A stretch of 25,933 nt of DNA from an uncultured Collinsella sp. (lineage in GTDB: Bacteria > Actinomycetota > Coriobacteriia > Coriobacteriales > Coriobacteriaceae), in the NCBI GenBank assembly GCA_902490095.1, contig CABUCQ010000017.1, positions 1-25,933 on the forward strand, written 5' to 3'. Positions 7,481 through 14,512 of this stretch are shown in pieces. Position numbers and translations under genes: made by a program. Each line of letters opens with the position of its first letter. Positions within the stretch are counted from its first letter, which is position 1. Under the pieces are notes generated by a model. The model saw only the letters and a list, made by a program, of their open reading frames with translations, had not been told where the DNA came from and did no database searches.

Positions 7481-8584
7481 CTACTCCTCAATCATGCTCT
7501 TGAGCTGCGCTAGGGACTTCTCCCTCTCCGCACCCATCACGTCGTTGACCCGACCAAAGTCAATCTGCTTGGATGCTAACTCGACATCATCTAGATTCTG
7601 AAGCACTCTGTCCGTGAGGTCCGTGAGTCGCAGAATACTCACGTTCCTGCTCGAGGTTCCGTTCTTGGGCAGCACTTCTACCAGCGGCGTATTGAGATTT
7701 ATGGCAAAAGCCGTACCGTGGAACGAGTCCGTGACTAGGCATGCTGCGTTGTCGACATACGAGAGAAACTCAGCAAGCGTCGGCAGCCACTTGAACTTGC
7801 CCTCGCGTGAGGCCTGGTGCAGGCTTGCGGAGATCCGTATCAGGGGCAAGCCAAGCTTTTTGGCAACCTTCACGGCGTACTGCCCCACCGTCGGGTCGCT
7901 GTGAATCTGGTAGACGAGGATGTATTCGCCCTTCGGGGCAGGTGCCGCCATCCTTCTCCACGCCTCGCCATCAAGCAGCAGCGTGGGATCGACAACCTGT
8001 CCGGCCTCTATGCCCCACGAGGCAAGCTGCTCGCGCGCGGCATCCTCGCGTACGAACACGGCCTCATATGCTCGAAGGTCCTCGAGAAACCTGGGGCGCA
8101 CGCTATCCGGGATATTCTTCTTACCAAAGCTTGCCGCATATGAGATGCGCCTTGCGCCCTCGGGAGCAAACTCAAGCGCGTATGACAGGTCGTATGCGCC
8201 CGAGCTGATGGGACCCCACACCTGATCGCTTCCAGTCATATAGACATCGGCCTTGGGCGGATTAGCCTTCAGCTCCTCCAGGGATGCATAGTGAGGGCTC
8301 ATCTTAAGCAGCTGGGAACGCTCACGCGCAAACCGCTTGCCCGCCGCCCTTGTCTCAGGCTCCATCAGAAGTCTGTAGACAGACTTCTTCAACGGGTTCC
8401 CGTTCCAGGACGGCTTTGTCGAAAGAAGCGTCCTCACCTGCTGGGATACGTCCTCACAAGCAGGTACATAGTCCATAATCTCGAACTCATGCCCCAAGCT
8501 CTCTACCGCTCGTTGTGTCGCATATGCCTGGAGCAGGGAGCCATAATTAGAGATTGCGTGCCTGGTTATGCAGGATACTTTCAC
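7481..8584 (-). CDS. Polysaccharide pyruvyl transferase family protein (first copy in locus)
   Basis: A 367-residue protein with the pyruvyl transferase signatures ITRHAISNYGSLLQAYATQ at the N-terminus, VYMTGSDQVWGPISSGAYD near residue 120, VVDPTLLLDG mid-protein and VTDSFHGTAFAINLNTPLVEV near the C-terminus. It is predicted to ketal-pyruvylate a sugar, or to act on a related phosphoenolpyruvate-dependent reaction, in the cytoplasm. GTG at 8584 is chosen because GGAGG lies six bases upstream and the family fold begins at once (VKVSCIT). A longer in-frame start nine codons upstream lacks this. It ends four bases before the chosen start of the Fe-S/FrhB-like gene, whose ribosome binding site overlaps its last codons, so the two are tightly coupled. 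A 9-bp perfect hairpin with a 4-nt loop lies in the coding sequence at 8367-8388. Confidence 0.86.
   Translation of the reverse strand: MKVSCITRHAISNYGSLLQAYATQRAVESLGHEFEIMDYVPACEDVSQQVRTLLSTKPSWNGNPLKKSVYRLLMEPETRAAGKRFARERSQLLKMSPHYASLEELKANPPKADVYMTGSDQVWGPISSGAYDLSYALEFAPEGARRISYAASFGKKNIPDSVRPRFLEDLRAYEAVFVREDAAREQLASWGIEAGQVVDPTLLLDGEAWRRMAAPAPKGEYILVYQIHSDPTVGQYAVKVAKKLGLPLIRISASLHQASREGKFKWLPTLAEFLSYVDNAACLVTDSFHGTAFAINLNTPLVEVLPKNGTSSRNVSILRLTDLTDRVLQNLDDVELASKQIDFGRVNDVMGAEREKSLAQLKSMIEE
8367..8388. repeat. Perfect 9-bp inverted repeat with TAGA loop, intragenic
   Basis: Arms AGAAGTCTG (8367-8375) and CAGACTTCT (8380-8388) flank a 4-nt loop within the N-terminal part of the pyruvyl transferase gene. 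The geometry matches the short-loop hairpins in the neighbouring Fe-S protein and GT4 genes. There is no U-tract after it on the coding strand. Confidence 0.85.
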
Positions 8585-8656
8585 GTGTTTCCTCCGATTG
8601 ATATCGAGCAACCGCTATTTCTGAATTTTTGCATTCGATTTTTCCACCCGGCTGCA

Positions 8657-9793
8657 CTACAGCGCCTCCTCAGTCTCGTACACGTGCGCGTCGGCTCGGC
8701 TTGCGTCGGAAAGGCCGTCGTTGATCGCGGCGTGCATGTCGCAGGTGGAAAGAGCGTCCAGCTCCTCCTTCGTCACCTTGCCCGACTCGTAGTCGCGCAC
8801 GATGGGGAGCTCGTGCATGTCGAACTTCTTGCCGGGCTTGAGCTTGTGCGCCAGCACCCACGACGCGGGTTTCCAGATGTACTTGTGCATGGCAGGAGAC
8901 ACGGAGCCGATCATCCAGCAGTTGCGGTCGCAGTGGCGCACGCAGCCGCGCACTTTCTCGGCCTGGGCGCTCTCCCACAGCTCATCCCAAGACTCGTCGT
9001 TAAGGTTGCCCATAACGAGCTTCTCCTTGGTGCCGTTGCAGGGCATGACGTCGCCGTAGGGGTCGATGAAGAACGTGTCGAACGCCATATCGCACGGGAG
9101 CAGGCGCTTCTGCCCATAGATGTAGTTGATGAGGCCCATGTTGAAGTACGCGCGGAACCACTTCTTGGGCTCGTTGGACTTGAGGAGCTCGTTTACCAGG
9201 TCCTCGAAGTTCTGGGCCACCATGGGACGGTCCTTGATGATGTTCTTCGCCTCGACAAAGTAGAAGCTGTTGTGCAGGCTGGCGGTGGCGAACTCCATGC
9301 CGAGCTCGTCGGAAAGCTTGTACAGCGGCACCAAGTCCGCAGCGTTGCGATCCTGCACCGTCATGCCAAAGCCCACGTCCGGGTGCTTCATTTCCACGAG
9401 CTTCTTGAGCGTCTCGTAGCCGCGGTTGAAGCCGTTCTGGAGACCGCGGATCTCATCGTTGGTCTGCTGCAGACCCTCGATGGAGATGCGGATTCCCACC
9501 TGGGGGAATTCCTCGGCAAGGGCGATGATGCGGTCGGTGAAGAAGCCGTTGGTGGAGATGACGATGCGGTCGGACTTCTTGTACAGCTCGCGCACGATAT
9601 CCGCAAGGTCGGTCCTGATGAAGGGCTCGCCACCGGTGATGTTGGTGAAGTACATGCGCGGGAGCTTCTTGATCACGTCGAGGGAGAGCTCCTCCTCCGG
9701 ACGGCTGGGAGCCTTGTAGCGGTTGCACATGGTGCAGCGCGCGTTGCAGCGGTACGTTACGATTACGGTTCCGTTGAGTTTCTTCTCGGCCAT
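8657..9793 (-). CDS. Radical SAM / SPASM-domain protein in the polysaccharide locus
   Basis: A 378-residue radical S-adenosylmethionine enzyme. Cys16-x3-Cys20-x2-Cys23 (YRCNARCTMCN) binds the SAM [4Fe-4S] cluster, and the TNITGGEPFIRTDL run supplies the GGEP SAM-contact motif. The C-terminal third has SPASM-like cysteines: LLPCDMAFDTFFIDPYGDVMPCNGT, and later GCVRHCDRNCWM, expected to bind auxiliary clusters. Such proteins catalyse radical modifications of peptides or sugars; in surface-polysaccharide loci the substrate is generally unknown. ATG at 9793 follows the upstream GT4 stop by three bases, with an AAGGTGG-type binding site upstream. A 72-base gap separates its stop side... from the next gene downstream it is the other way round: the next gene's GTG at 8584 lies 72 bases beyond this stop. 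GC content is host-like. Confidence 0.85.
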   Translation of the reverse strand: MAEKKLNGTVIVTYRCNARCTMCNRYKAPSRPEEELSLDVIKKLPRMYFTNITGGEPFIRTDLADIVRELYKKSDRIVISTNGFFTDRIIALAEEFPQVGIRISIEGLQQTNDEIRGLQNGFNRGYETLKKLVEMKHPDVGFGMTVQDRNAADLVPLYKLSDELGMEFATASLHNSFYFVEAKNIIKDRPMVAQNFEDLVNELLKSNEPKKWFRAYFNMGLINYIYGQKRLLPCDMAFDTFFIDPYGDVMPCNGTKEKLVMGNLNDESWDELWESAQAEKVRGCVRHCDRNCWMIGSVSPAMHKYIWKPASWVLAHKLKPGKKFDMHELPIVRDYESGKVTKEELDALSTCDMHAAINDGLSDASRADAHVYETEEAL

Positions 9794-9796
9794 GGG

Positions 9797-11080
9797 TTAG
9801 GCCACCACCTTCCGGTCAATTAGTTCTTGATACAGGGAGACGAGATTCCGGATGTATTTCTCTTGATTACAGTTCTCTGCCACGAATGAACGGCAATGCG
9901 CGCTCATCGCGGCGTAAGCCGCAGGATCGGCGGCCACCGCCGCACCCCTACGGATTGCATCTGCGAGTCCTGCCTCATCGTGGGCTTCAGCCAGGAAGCC
10001 CGTTTCACCCTCACGTACCAGCTCGGGTATTCCGCCCATGTTCGTACCGATAACGGGCTTGCCCGCGGCGAGTGCCTCGAGAACCGCATATGGCGCGTTC
10101 TCGAGCCACTCTGACGGCGCAGCCGCCAGAGTGGCTCGATTCACAAGTCCGCGCAGGGCGTCACCGGTTTTATATCCAACCAGCTCAATCCTCGAGCTTA
10201 TTTCGTTTGGCATTGCGGAAACTTTGACCTTCACAGCATCACATTCAGGGCCATCGCCTGCAATAACAAGACGCCAATCAGGGATCACCGGTGCCGCCTT
10301 CTCAAAAGCATGCACGAGCGTTAACACGCCTTTCTCGCGAGAAAGGCGTCCCAGATACAGCATGTAGGGATCTTCATTATTTTGGTTGGCAACTTCCCGT
10401 GACATCGAATCGGGATTCAGGAAATTCCGCATGAGGACAAGCTGACGCTCGGGAAGCCCCGCTTCAATAAACTTGTTCCGCATGAACTCACTCGGGCAGA
10501 TGATGCGATCGAGACGTGAATAGGTTTTGTGCCGTTTAAGCCACTCCGCCTCAGCCACCGCTAACGCGCTTTTTGCGATCGAACCCTTTACGCACTTCTT
10601 CTTAAGGCAATTGCCAAAATGACCCTCGAGACACGAATCGCAAACGTTGCCCTCGGAATCAAGCATAAGATAGCTCGGGCAAGCAAGAATCAAGTCGTGC
10701 GAGGTATACACAACCGGCGTTGGATGCTGCTTTAGCCAAGGAGCGTCCAAGATGGAAAACGTAATCTGCCTATGAGTGAGATTGAGATGGATTACATCGG
10801 GCTGGAATTCACGGCACAGCGCATCGAACTTCTCGCGCGCCTCTTTGGAATACACAAGTGCCTGCGCGGCCTTCGCCTTATCGACAATAGAGCTCGGTCC
10901 GTTATAGTCGCGATTCGTTACAAAGTAACGCGACCACTCAGTCGGCTCATTACGCTCATCCTCCATGCTGAAGAAGGCAACTTCATGCCCAAGAGCGCGA
11001 AGACCATCGGCAAGAGCAAAGTAGTACGTCTCGCTTCCACCCTTGCGCCAATGAAACTTATTTACAAGAAGGATCTTCAT
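9797..11080 (-). CDS. GT4 family glycosyltransferase with Cys-rich (putative zinc) insert
   Basis: A 427-residue GT-B glycosyltransferase. The N-terminal MKILLVNKFHWRKGGSETYYF is the acceptor-lobe signature, YLGRLSREKGVLTLVHAFEKA opens the donor lobe, and SEWLENAPYAVLEALAAGKPVIG is the nucleotide-sugar binding E-x7-E region of family GT4. After TSHDLILACPSYLML come CDSCLEGHFGNC and KKKC, a Cys-rich insert seen in several GT4 capsule enzymes that may bind zinc. ATG at 11080 overlaps the TAA of the upstream gene in TAATG, so the genes are translationally coupled. The coding sequence contains a long hairpin at 10101-10139 and a 24-bp palindrome at 10326-10349, plus smaller tight hairpins at 9909-9922 and 9928-9942. 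It likely extends the lipid-linked repeat unit; the sugar is unknown. Confidence 0.88.
   Translation of the reverse strand: MKILLVNKFHWRKGGSETYYFALADGLRALGHEVAFFSMEDERNEPTEWSRYFVTNRDYNGPSSIVDKAKAAQALVYSKEAREKFDALCREFQPDVIHLNLTHRQITFSILDAPWLKQHPTPVVYTSHDLILACPSYLMLDSEGNVCDSCLEGHFGNCLKKKCVKGSIAKSALAVAEAEWLKRHKTYSRLDRIICPSEFMRNKFIEAGLPERQLVLMRNFLNPDSMSREVANQNNEDPYMLYLGRLSREKGVLTLVHAFEKAAPVIPDWRLVIAGDGPECDAVKVKVSAMPNEISSRIELVGYKTGDALRGLVNRATLAAAPSEWLENAPYAVLEALAAGKPVIGTNMGGIPELVREGETGFLAEAHDEAGLADAIRRGAAVAADPAAYAAMSAHCRSFVAENCNQEKYIRNLVSLYQELIDRKVVA
10101..10139. repeat. Long intragenic hairpin, 13 + 1 wobble + 4 bp with 3-nt loop
   Basis: Outer perfect arms lie at 10101-10113 (TCGAGCCACTCTG) and 10127-10139. 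Inner arms CGGC (10115-10118) and GCCG (10122-10125) enclose a GCA loop, and positions 10114/10126 form a G-U pair in the minus-strand transcript. The whole structure lies inside the conserved donor-binding segment of the GT4 gene (ATLAAAPSEWLENA). Confidence 0.9.
10326..10349. repeat. 24-bp perfect palindrome inside GT4 gene
   Basis: Arms ACGCCTTTCTCG (10326-10337) and CGAGAAAGGCGT (10338-10349) are exact reverse complements with no spacer. As RNA this would fold as a 10-bp stem with a CGCG loop. It codes for the start of the donor lobe (LGRLSREKGVL) and does not disturb the frame. Confidence 0.9.
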
Positions 11081-12183
11081 TACGCAACACCCTCATACAA
11101 AGCAAGCGTCCTTTGGACGACGCTGTTCCAGTCATAGCCATTAATCGCGCGGTCACGTGCCATGGCGCCCAGCCTCTCCGCTTGGGCAGAATCCGCTATC
11201 AGGCCTTCAAGCACGTCGCGCAGCGCCCCCGCGTCTCCGTGTGGGAACGTGAGCCCGCAACCCTGCAGAACATCCGCGCACTCGGGAATATCCGAGGTAA
11301 CGCATGCCGCACCGTGAGACATGGCCTCCAGCAAGCTCATGGGCAGGCCCTCAACGTCGGAGGGGAGCGCGTAGCAATACGCGTTGGAGTACAGCTCGGA
11401 GAGCAGGTTGCCCTCAACGTGGCCGGTAAAGAGCACGCGGGGGTCGGACGCGGCAGCCTCTTTGAGCGCCACGGCGTAGTCGTCCGTATCGGAGGAGTCG
11501 CCCGCGATAACCAGGCGCTTATCCGTCTTTACCTGCTTGTACGCCTCCACCAACAGTTCCGGTCGCTTCTCGGGCACAATGCGACCGAGGTAGAGGACAT
11601 AGGAGCCCTGGGTGAGCCCCAAGCGCTCGGAGATCTCCTTCGCGGGAAGATCCGCCTCGGGAGTGATGCCGTTGGGAATGAGCGTAGCCTCGCGGCCGTA
11701 AGCCTCCTTGAAGTACTCCTGATTGCCCCGGGAAAGCACGATGAGCGCATCCGCGCACTTGGCCGCCGTCGCCTCGCCGAACTTGATGTACTTGGAAGCC
11801 AAGCCGCCCCATTTTGCACGCTGCCAGTCCAGGCCGTGAATCGTTGCCACGGTCCTGATGTCCGCGGAACGCGCAAAACGAAGGGGGACACACGGCCCCT
11901 CTGCGTGATAGTGAATTACGTCTGCCCCGTCTTTGATGGCGGCCCTTGTTGCGGCAAAGCTGCTCGTGAGCGCAGAGAGCCCCTTGATGTCCAGAGCCTT
12001 TACGGGAACGATGCGGTAGCCATCCTTCTCGTAGGGCTCGGAAGGAGCTCCTTCGCCCATACGGTCGTAGCAGGTTACTTGGTGACCAAGGTCTGCCATA
12101 CGGCGAGCAAGCTCGCCTACCACCACTTCTACGCCGCCCTCGCGCGAACCCGTTCTCTTTTGGCCTATCATGGCGATGCGCAT
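11080..12183 (-). CDS. GT4 family glycosyltransferase
   Basis: A 367-residue GT-B enzyme. MRIAMIGQKRTGSREGGVEVVVGELARRM is the typical GT4 N-terminus with the glycine-rich acceptor loop. YLGRIVPEKRPELLVEAYKQ and then SDVEGLPMSLLEAMSHGAACV give the donor-binding E-x7-E motif. The N-terminus resembles transferases that add the second sugar to undecaprenyl-PP-linked sugar, and its place immediately after the initiating transferase fits that role (inference). ATG at 12183 is preferred over a GTG four codons upstream, which lies too close to the AAGG-containing binding site. The upstream gene stops one base away. A 14-bp palindrome (GAAGGAGCTCCTTC, 12041-12054) lies early in the gene. Confidence 0.88.
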   Translation of the reverse strand: MRIAMIGQKRTGSREGGVEVVVGELARRMADLGHQVTCYDRMGEGAPSEPYEKDGYRIVPVKALDIKGLSALTSSFAATRAAIKDGADVIHYHAEGPCVPLRFARSADIRTVATIHGLDWQRAKWGGLASKYIKFGEATAAKCADALIVLSRGNQEYFKEAYGREATLIPNGITPEADLPAKEISERLGLTQGSYVLYLGRIVPEKRPELLVEAYKQVKTDKRLVIAGDSSDTDDYAVALKEAAASDPRVLFTGHVEGNLLSELYSNAYCYALPSDVEGLPMSLLEAMSHGAACVTSDIPECADVLQGCGLTFPHGDAGALRDVLEGLIADSAQAERLGAMARDRAINGYDWNSVVQRTLALYEGVA

Positions 12184-12184
12184 G

Positions 12185-12967
12185 CTACACGGCACCTTCC
12201 CCAGAGAACATCGTCTTCAGCGTGCCGAATATCAACCGCAGGTCCTGGCGCAGGCTGCGATTCTCTATATAGTCAAGATCCAGCTCAACCATTTCGTTGA
12301 AGCCCAGGTAGCTGCGGCCCATTACCTGCCAAGGACCGCTGCAGCCGGGTTTTACCGCCAGGCGCTTCATGTCGTGCTCGCTGTACAGGGCAACCTCGCG
12401 CGGCAGGCCGGGGCGCGGGCCAATGAGGTTCATTTGGCCCAAGAACACGTTGATGAGCTGGGGCAGCTCGTCGATGCTGTGCTTGCGAATGAAGTTACCC
12501 ACACCGGGAATAATGCGCGGGTCGTGCTTCATTTTAAACATGGGGCCAGTGGCCTCGTTTTGGGCCTGCAAGTCCTTGAGCATTTGGTCTGCGTTGGGAA
12601 CCATGCTGCGGAACTTGTAGATCTTAAACAGGTAGAACGTGCCGTCTTTGCGCACGCGGCCCACGCGCCACTGTGAATATAGGGGGCTGGCGCCCGGGCT
12701 CTTTATGCAAATGACCACGCTCAGAATTACCCCGGGAATAAAGAGCAACACCAGGGCTCCGCCGGCGGCGACAATGTCCACCGTACGCTTAACAACGCGG
12801 TAGAGCCTGTGCCCAAGCTCGGGCTTCACGCCGGAGTTGGCACCGCGCAGCATCTTGTACGCTTCTTCGTTTGTAAGGTAATCCCCCGCAGCACCGGCTG
12901 CGGCAGTGACGGAATTCGCCGTGGCGGCCGTGCGCGTCTCCCGCGCGCCCTGTGCCATGGTCATCAT
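12185..12967 (-). CDS. Initiating sugar-phosphate transferase (WbaP/WcaJ/PglC-type, undecaprenyl-phosphate sugar phosphotransferase)
   Basis: A 260-residue monotopic membrane enzyme that transfers a sugar phosphate from a nucleotide sugar to undecaprenyl phosphate, starting the repeat unit. It shows the family core in order: KRTVDIVAAGGALVLLFIPG (basic residues, then the membrane helix), YLFKIYKFRSM, SIDELPQLINVFLGQMNLIGPRPG (catalytic Asp-Glu) and VKPGCSGPWQVMGRS. Only one N-terminal hydrophobic segment is present, so it is the short form lacking the WbaP membrane domain. An Ala/Thr-rich, low-complexity N-terminal stretch of about 60 residues precedes the helix. ATG at 12967 is chosen because GGAG lies six bases upstream; longer in-frame starts would overlap loaP. 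That GGAG is inside a small GGCTC-TTG-GAGCC hairpin (12972-12984) and could be partly masked. Confidence 0.9.
   Translation of the reverse strand: MMTMAQGARETRTAATANSVTAAAGAAGDYLTNEEAYKMLRGANSGVKPELGHRLYRVVKRTVDIVAAGGALVLLFIPGVILSVVICIKSPGASPLYSQWRVGRVRKDGTFYLFKIYKFRSMVPNADQMLKDLQAQNEATGPMFKMKHDPRIIPGVGNFIRKHSIDELPQLINVFLGQMNLIGPRPGLPREVALYSEHDMKRLAVKPGCSGPWQVMGRSYLGFNEMVELDLDYIENRSLRQDLRLIFGTLKTMFSGEGAV
12886..12903. repeat. 7-bp perfect hairpin with ACCG loop, intragenic
   Basis: Arms CCGCAGC (12886-12892) and GCTGCGG (12897-12903) lie in the Ala-rich N-terminal coding region of the initiating transferase. It has the same 4-nt loop geometry as the other intragenic hairpins of this operon, but its GC-rich composition makes chance more likely. 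Confidence 0.6.
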
Positions 12968-13032
12968 CGTAGGCTCCAAGAGCCCCTCCCCCGATACTTT
13001 TTGCCTTCGGTCGTCCGCTTGCGAGCTTGCAG

Positions 13033-13578
13033 CTAGGCGATCGCTCTTCTGCGATTGCGCATAACGCGCTGCTCTTTTGAAAGCACCGCAAGGCCAACGC
13101 GGGTGGTTACGCGTCGGCCGCACAAGTCGAGCTCCAAATAAGCAGTGCTCTTGCGTCTGTTAATGGTTTTGATAAGGCCTTCGTGGCCCAGCAGCGGACC
13201 TGCCGTCACTACGACCCGGTCACCGTCTTTTAGGGCCTCACTCATGGGCACTACGCGGTCTCCCCTATGCGTAAAGCCGCCAATAAGCTGGACCTCTTCT
13301 TTTGCCAGCGGCACAAACTGACCGTCCTGGGATAACACCCGGGCAAAGTCGTCCATACGCAGCAGATACTGTTGCACGGTGCGGGGATCTGCCGTATCGC
13401 AGATAAGGTAACCGGGAAAGAGCGGCTTGGTCGTATCGACCCATTCGCCGTGTACTTTAATCTCGGTTTGAAATTGGGGATAAAAGAGCTCCTGCATGGC
13501 ACCAGCCGGCACCATACGCTCGATGCGCTCGCGCATTACGTCTTCGCGACCGTTAATGACCTGGATCACATACCACAC
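13033..13578 (-). CDS. loaP: LoaP-type NusG paralogue (transcription antiterminator of the polysaccharide operon)
   Basis: A 181-residue specialised NusG-family protein. The N-terminal NGN domain starts WYVIQVINGREDVMRERIERMVP, contains PLFPGYLICDT, and runs to about residue 105. A KOW domain follows around residues 120-175 (DGDRVVVTAGPLLGHEGLIKTINRRK). LoaP and related NusG paralogues travel with RNA polymerase and suppress termination in long polysaccharide or antibiotic operons; LoaP members recognise an RNA hairpin in the leader. The gene is first in the operon, just before the initiating transferase, as expected. GTG at 13578 is chosen because an AGGGGG run lies eight bases upstream and the family usually begins at WYV; two earlier GTG codons are too close to that site. 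UpxY-type paralogues are an alternative name. The symbol is by family resemblance. Confidence 0.85.
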   Translation of the reverse strand: MWYVIQVINGREDVMRERIERMVPAGAMQELFYPQFQTEIKVHGEWVDTTKPLFPGYLICDTADPRTVQQYLLRMDDFARVLSQDGQFVPLAKEEVQLIGGFTHRGDRVVPMSEALKDGDRVVVTAGPLLGHEGLIKTINRRKSTAYLELDLCGRRVTTRVGLAVLSKEQRVMRNRRRAIA

Positions 13579-13692
13579 GAGCACCACCCCCTTGCTGTCT
13601 TACGTGTGGCTCACGGGGTTTGGGTATGGCTTCGCCAGGGCGCTTGTGCGCGAAGGCGCTCCATATTCAAACCCTGAGCCCAGTCAGACAAG

Positions 13693-13714
13693 CACGTGGC
13701 TCTGCCCCACCGTG
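13693..13714 (-). promoter_or_regulatory. Candidate leader hairpin for LoaP recognition
   Basis: In the minus-strand transcript CACG, a bulged G, then TGG pair with CCACGTG around a 7-nt loop, giving a 7-bp stem with one bulge about 115 nt upstream of the loaP start. LoaP proteins bind a small leader hairpin, so this is a reasonable candidate, but the identity rests only on position and shape. Confidence 0.3.
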
Positions 13715-13887
13715 AACGGTATGTATAGAAGCAGTTGCTAGAGTCGCGGACGTGTATCGCAAAAATAACCGCGACCCCAGCTGGCTGCGTGCGACCCAGT
13801 CAAGCGGGTACAAAACTGAACCGCACGCAACAGCTGCAGGACTGCTGTGGTTTGCCGAACGCAACTTATTGCACAGCGTAATGCGAA

Positions 13888-13916
13888 CTTATAAAAAGCC
13901 ACAAAAACTAATGCAA
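13888..13916 (-). promoter_or_regulatory. Candidate promoter of the polysaccharide operon
   Basis: On the minus strand a -35-like TTGCAT (13911-13916) and a -10 TATAAG (13888-13893) are separated by exactly 17 bases. The spacer and flanks are T-rich. Transcription would begin near 13881. An alternative is the extended -10 TGC-TAGGAT at 14048-14056, which lacks a good -35. Confidence 0.45.
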
Positions 13917-14322
13917 AATCGCGCATGGCAATCGATATTGGAGCTCGTGGTGTTTCTGGCACCGCCGTTACGGCCGGATGCTGATCGACCCTGCGCTTTG
14001 CAACTTGCTGGAGCCGCGAGCACAGATGAACTCATGTAACGTTAGGTATCCTAGCACAAGCTGTTAGTGAAACTGATTTGGCTTGTGGAGGACAACTAAT
14101 CGTTCATTTAACGTGTTCAAGTGGGTTGTTTTGGGATGTTGTTCACATTGATGCAGGTTATTGAGGTACTGGCGGTGATTAGGGACGTTCCTGAAGCCCA
14201 TATGGAGCGGCGACCTACACTGATAATCGCGTTTGTCTAACAAACTATGTACAGACATGGGAAAAAATTGTGCAACTTTTTGTTGATGTGGAAGGGGTTT
14301 CTGCGCGAGGTGTTTTGGCATG

Positions 14323-14353
14323 AAAAAAGGCCTTCGTAATACTGAAGGCCTTT
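14323..14353 (-). terminator. Intrinsic terminator of the tRNA-Ala gene
   Basis: On the minus strand a 10-bp perfect stem (arms 14344-14353 and 14326-14335, AAAGGCCTTC/GAAGGCCTTT, 8-nt loop) ends in a run of six T residues. It starts 10 bases after the tRNA CCA end. Confidence 0.9.
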
Positions 14354-14363
14354 GCATTCACGA

Positions 14364-14439
14364 TGGTGGAGACGAGGGGGATCGAACCCCTGACCTCTTG
14401 ACTGCCAGTCAAGCGCTCTCCCAGCTGAGCTACGCCCCC
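14364..14439 (-). tRNA. tRNA-Ala (anticodon GGC)
   Basis: The minus strand folds as a 76-nt cloverleaf with an encoded 3' CCA. The acceptor stem GGGGGCG pairs with CGTCTCC and includes the G3-U70 wobble that is the alanine identity element. The anticodon stem CTTGA/TCAAG encloses loop CTGGCAG, giving anticodon GGC, which reads GCC and GCU. The T arm AGGGG-TTCGATC-CCCCT is standard. It stands alone between a strong promoter (14453-14481) and a terminator (14323-14353). Confidence 0.97.
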
Positions 14440-14452
14440 GTGACGAGGAGAT

Positions 14453-14481
14453 ACTATAGGGGAAGATTCTTAGTTGTGCAA
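14453..14481 (-). promoter_or_regulatory. Promoter of the tRNA-Ala gene
   Basis: On the minus strand a -35 TTGCAC (14476-14481) and a -10 TATAGT (14453-14458) are separated by 17 bases. The -10 lies 13 bases before the mature tRNA 5' end, so the primary transcript would have only a few extra 5' bases. Confidence 0.8.
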
Positions 14482-14512
14482 GAAGTTTTTTTGGGTTGAT
14501 TCTCGCACTTAC

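Larger units (their letters stand above)
13579..14322 (-). other. Non-coding region: loaP operon leader and upstream spacer
   Basis: About 740 bases without a credible gene. Short open frames exist on both strands but have no ribosome binding site, and one runs through the tRNA terminator. The part nearest loaP contains several inverted repeats. One has CTTCGC/GCGAAG arms at 13630-13655. Another is a bulged stem at 13693-13714. A third has ACAGC/GCTGT arms at 13830-13848. GTTTGT/ACAAAC arms with a 3-nt loop also occur at 14231-14245. Two candidate minus-strand promoters lie in it (13888-13916 and 14048-14056), predicting a leader of about 300 or 460 nt. A long structured leader fits LoaP-controlled transcription. 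Confidence 0.6.

Noticed and set aside
8291..9823. Open frame of about 510 codons on the plus strand opposite the radical SAM gene
   Set aside because: Antisense shadow rich in Val, His and Leu; the minus strand has a full radical SAM protein with correct cysteine motifs.
13752..14039. Possible 95-residue protein on the plus strand in the loaP leader region
   Set aside because: No Shine-Dalgarno sequence, no domain, and it is antisense to the predicted leader.
14064..14357. Possible 97-residue protein on the minus strand
   Set aside because: It starts inside the tRNA terminator and has no binding site or recognisable domain.
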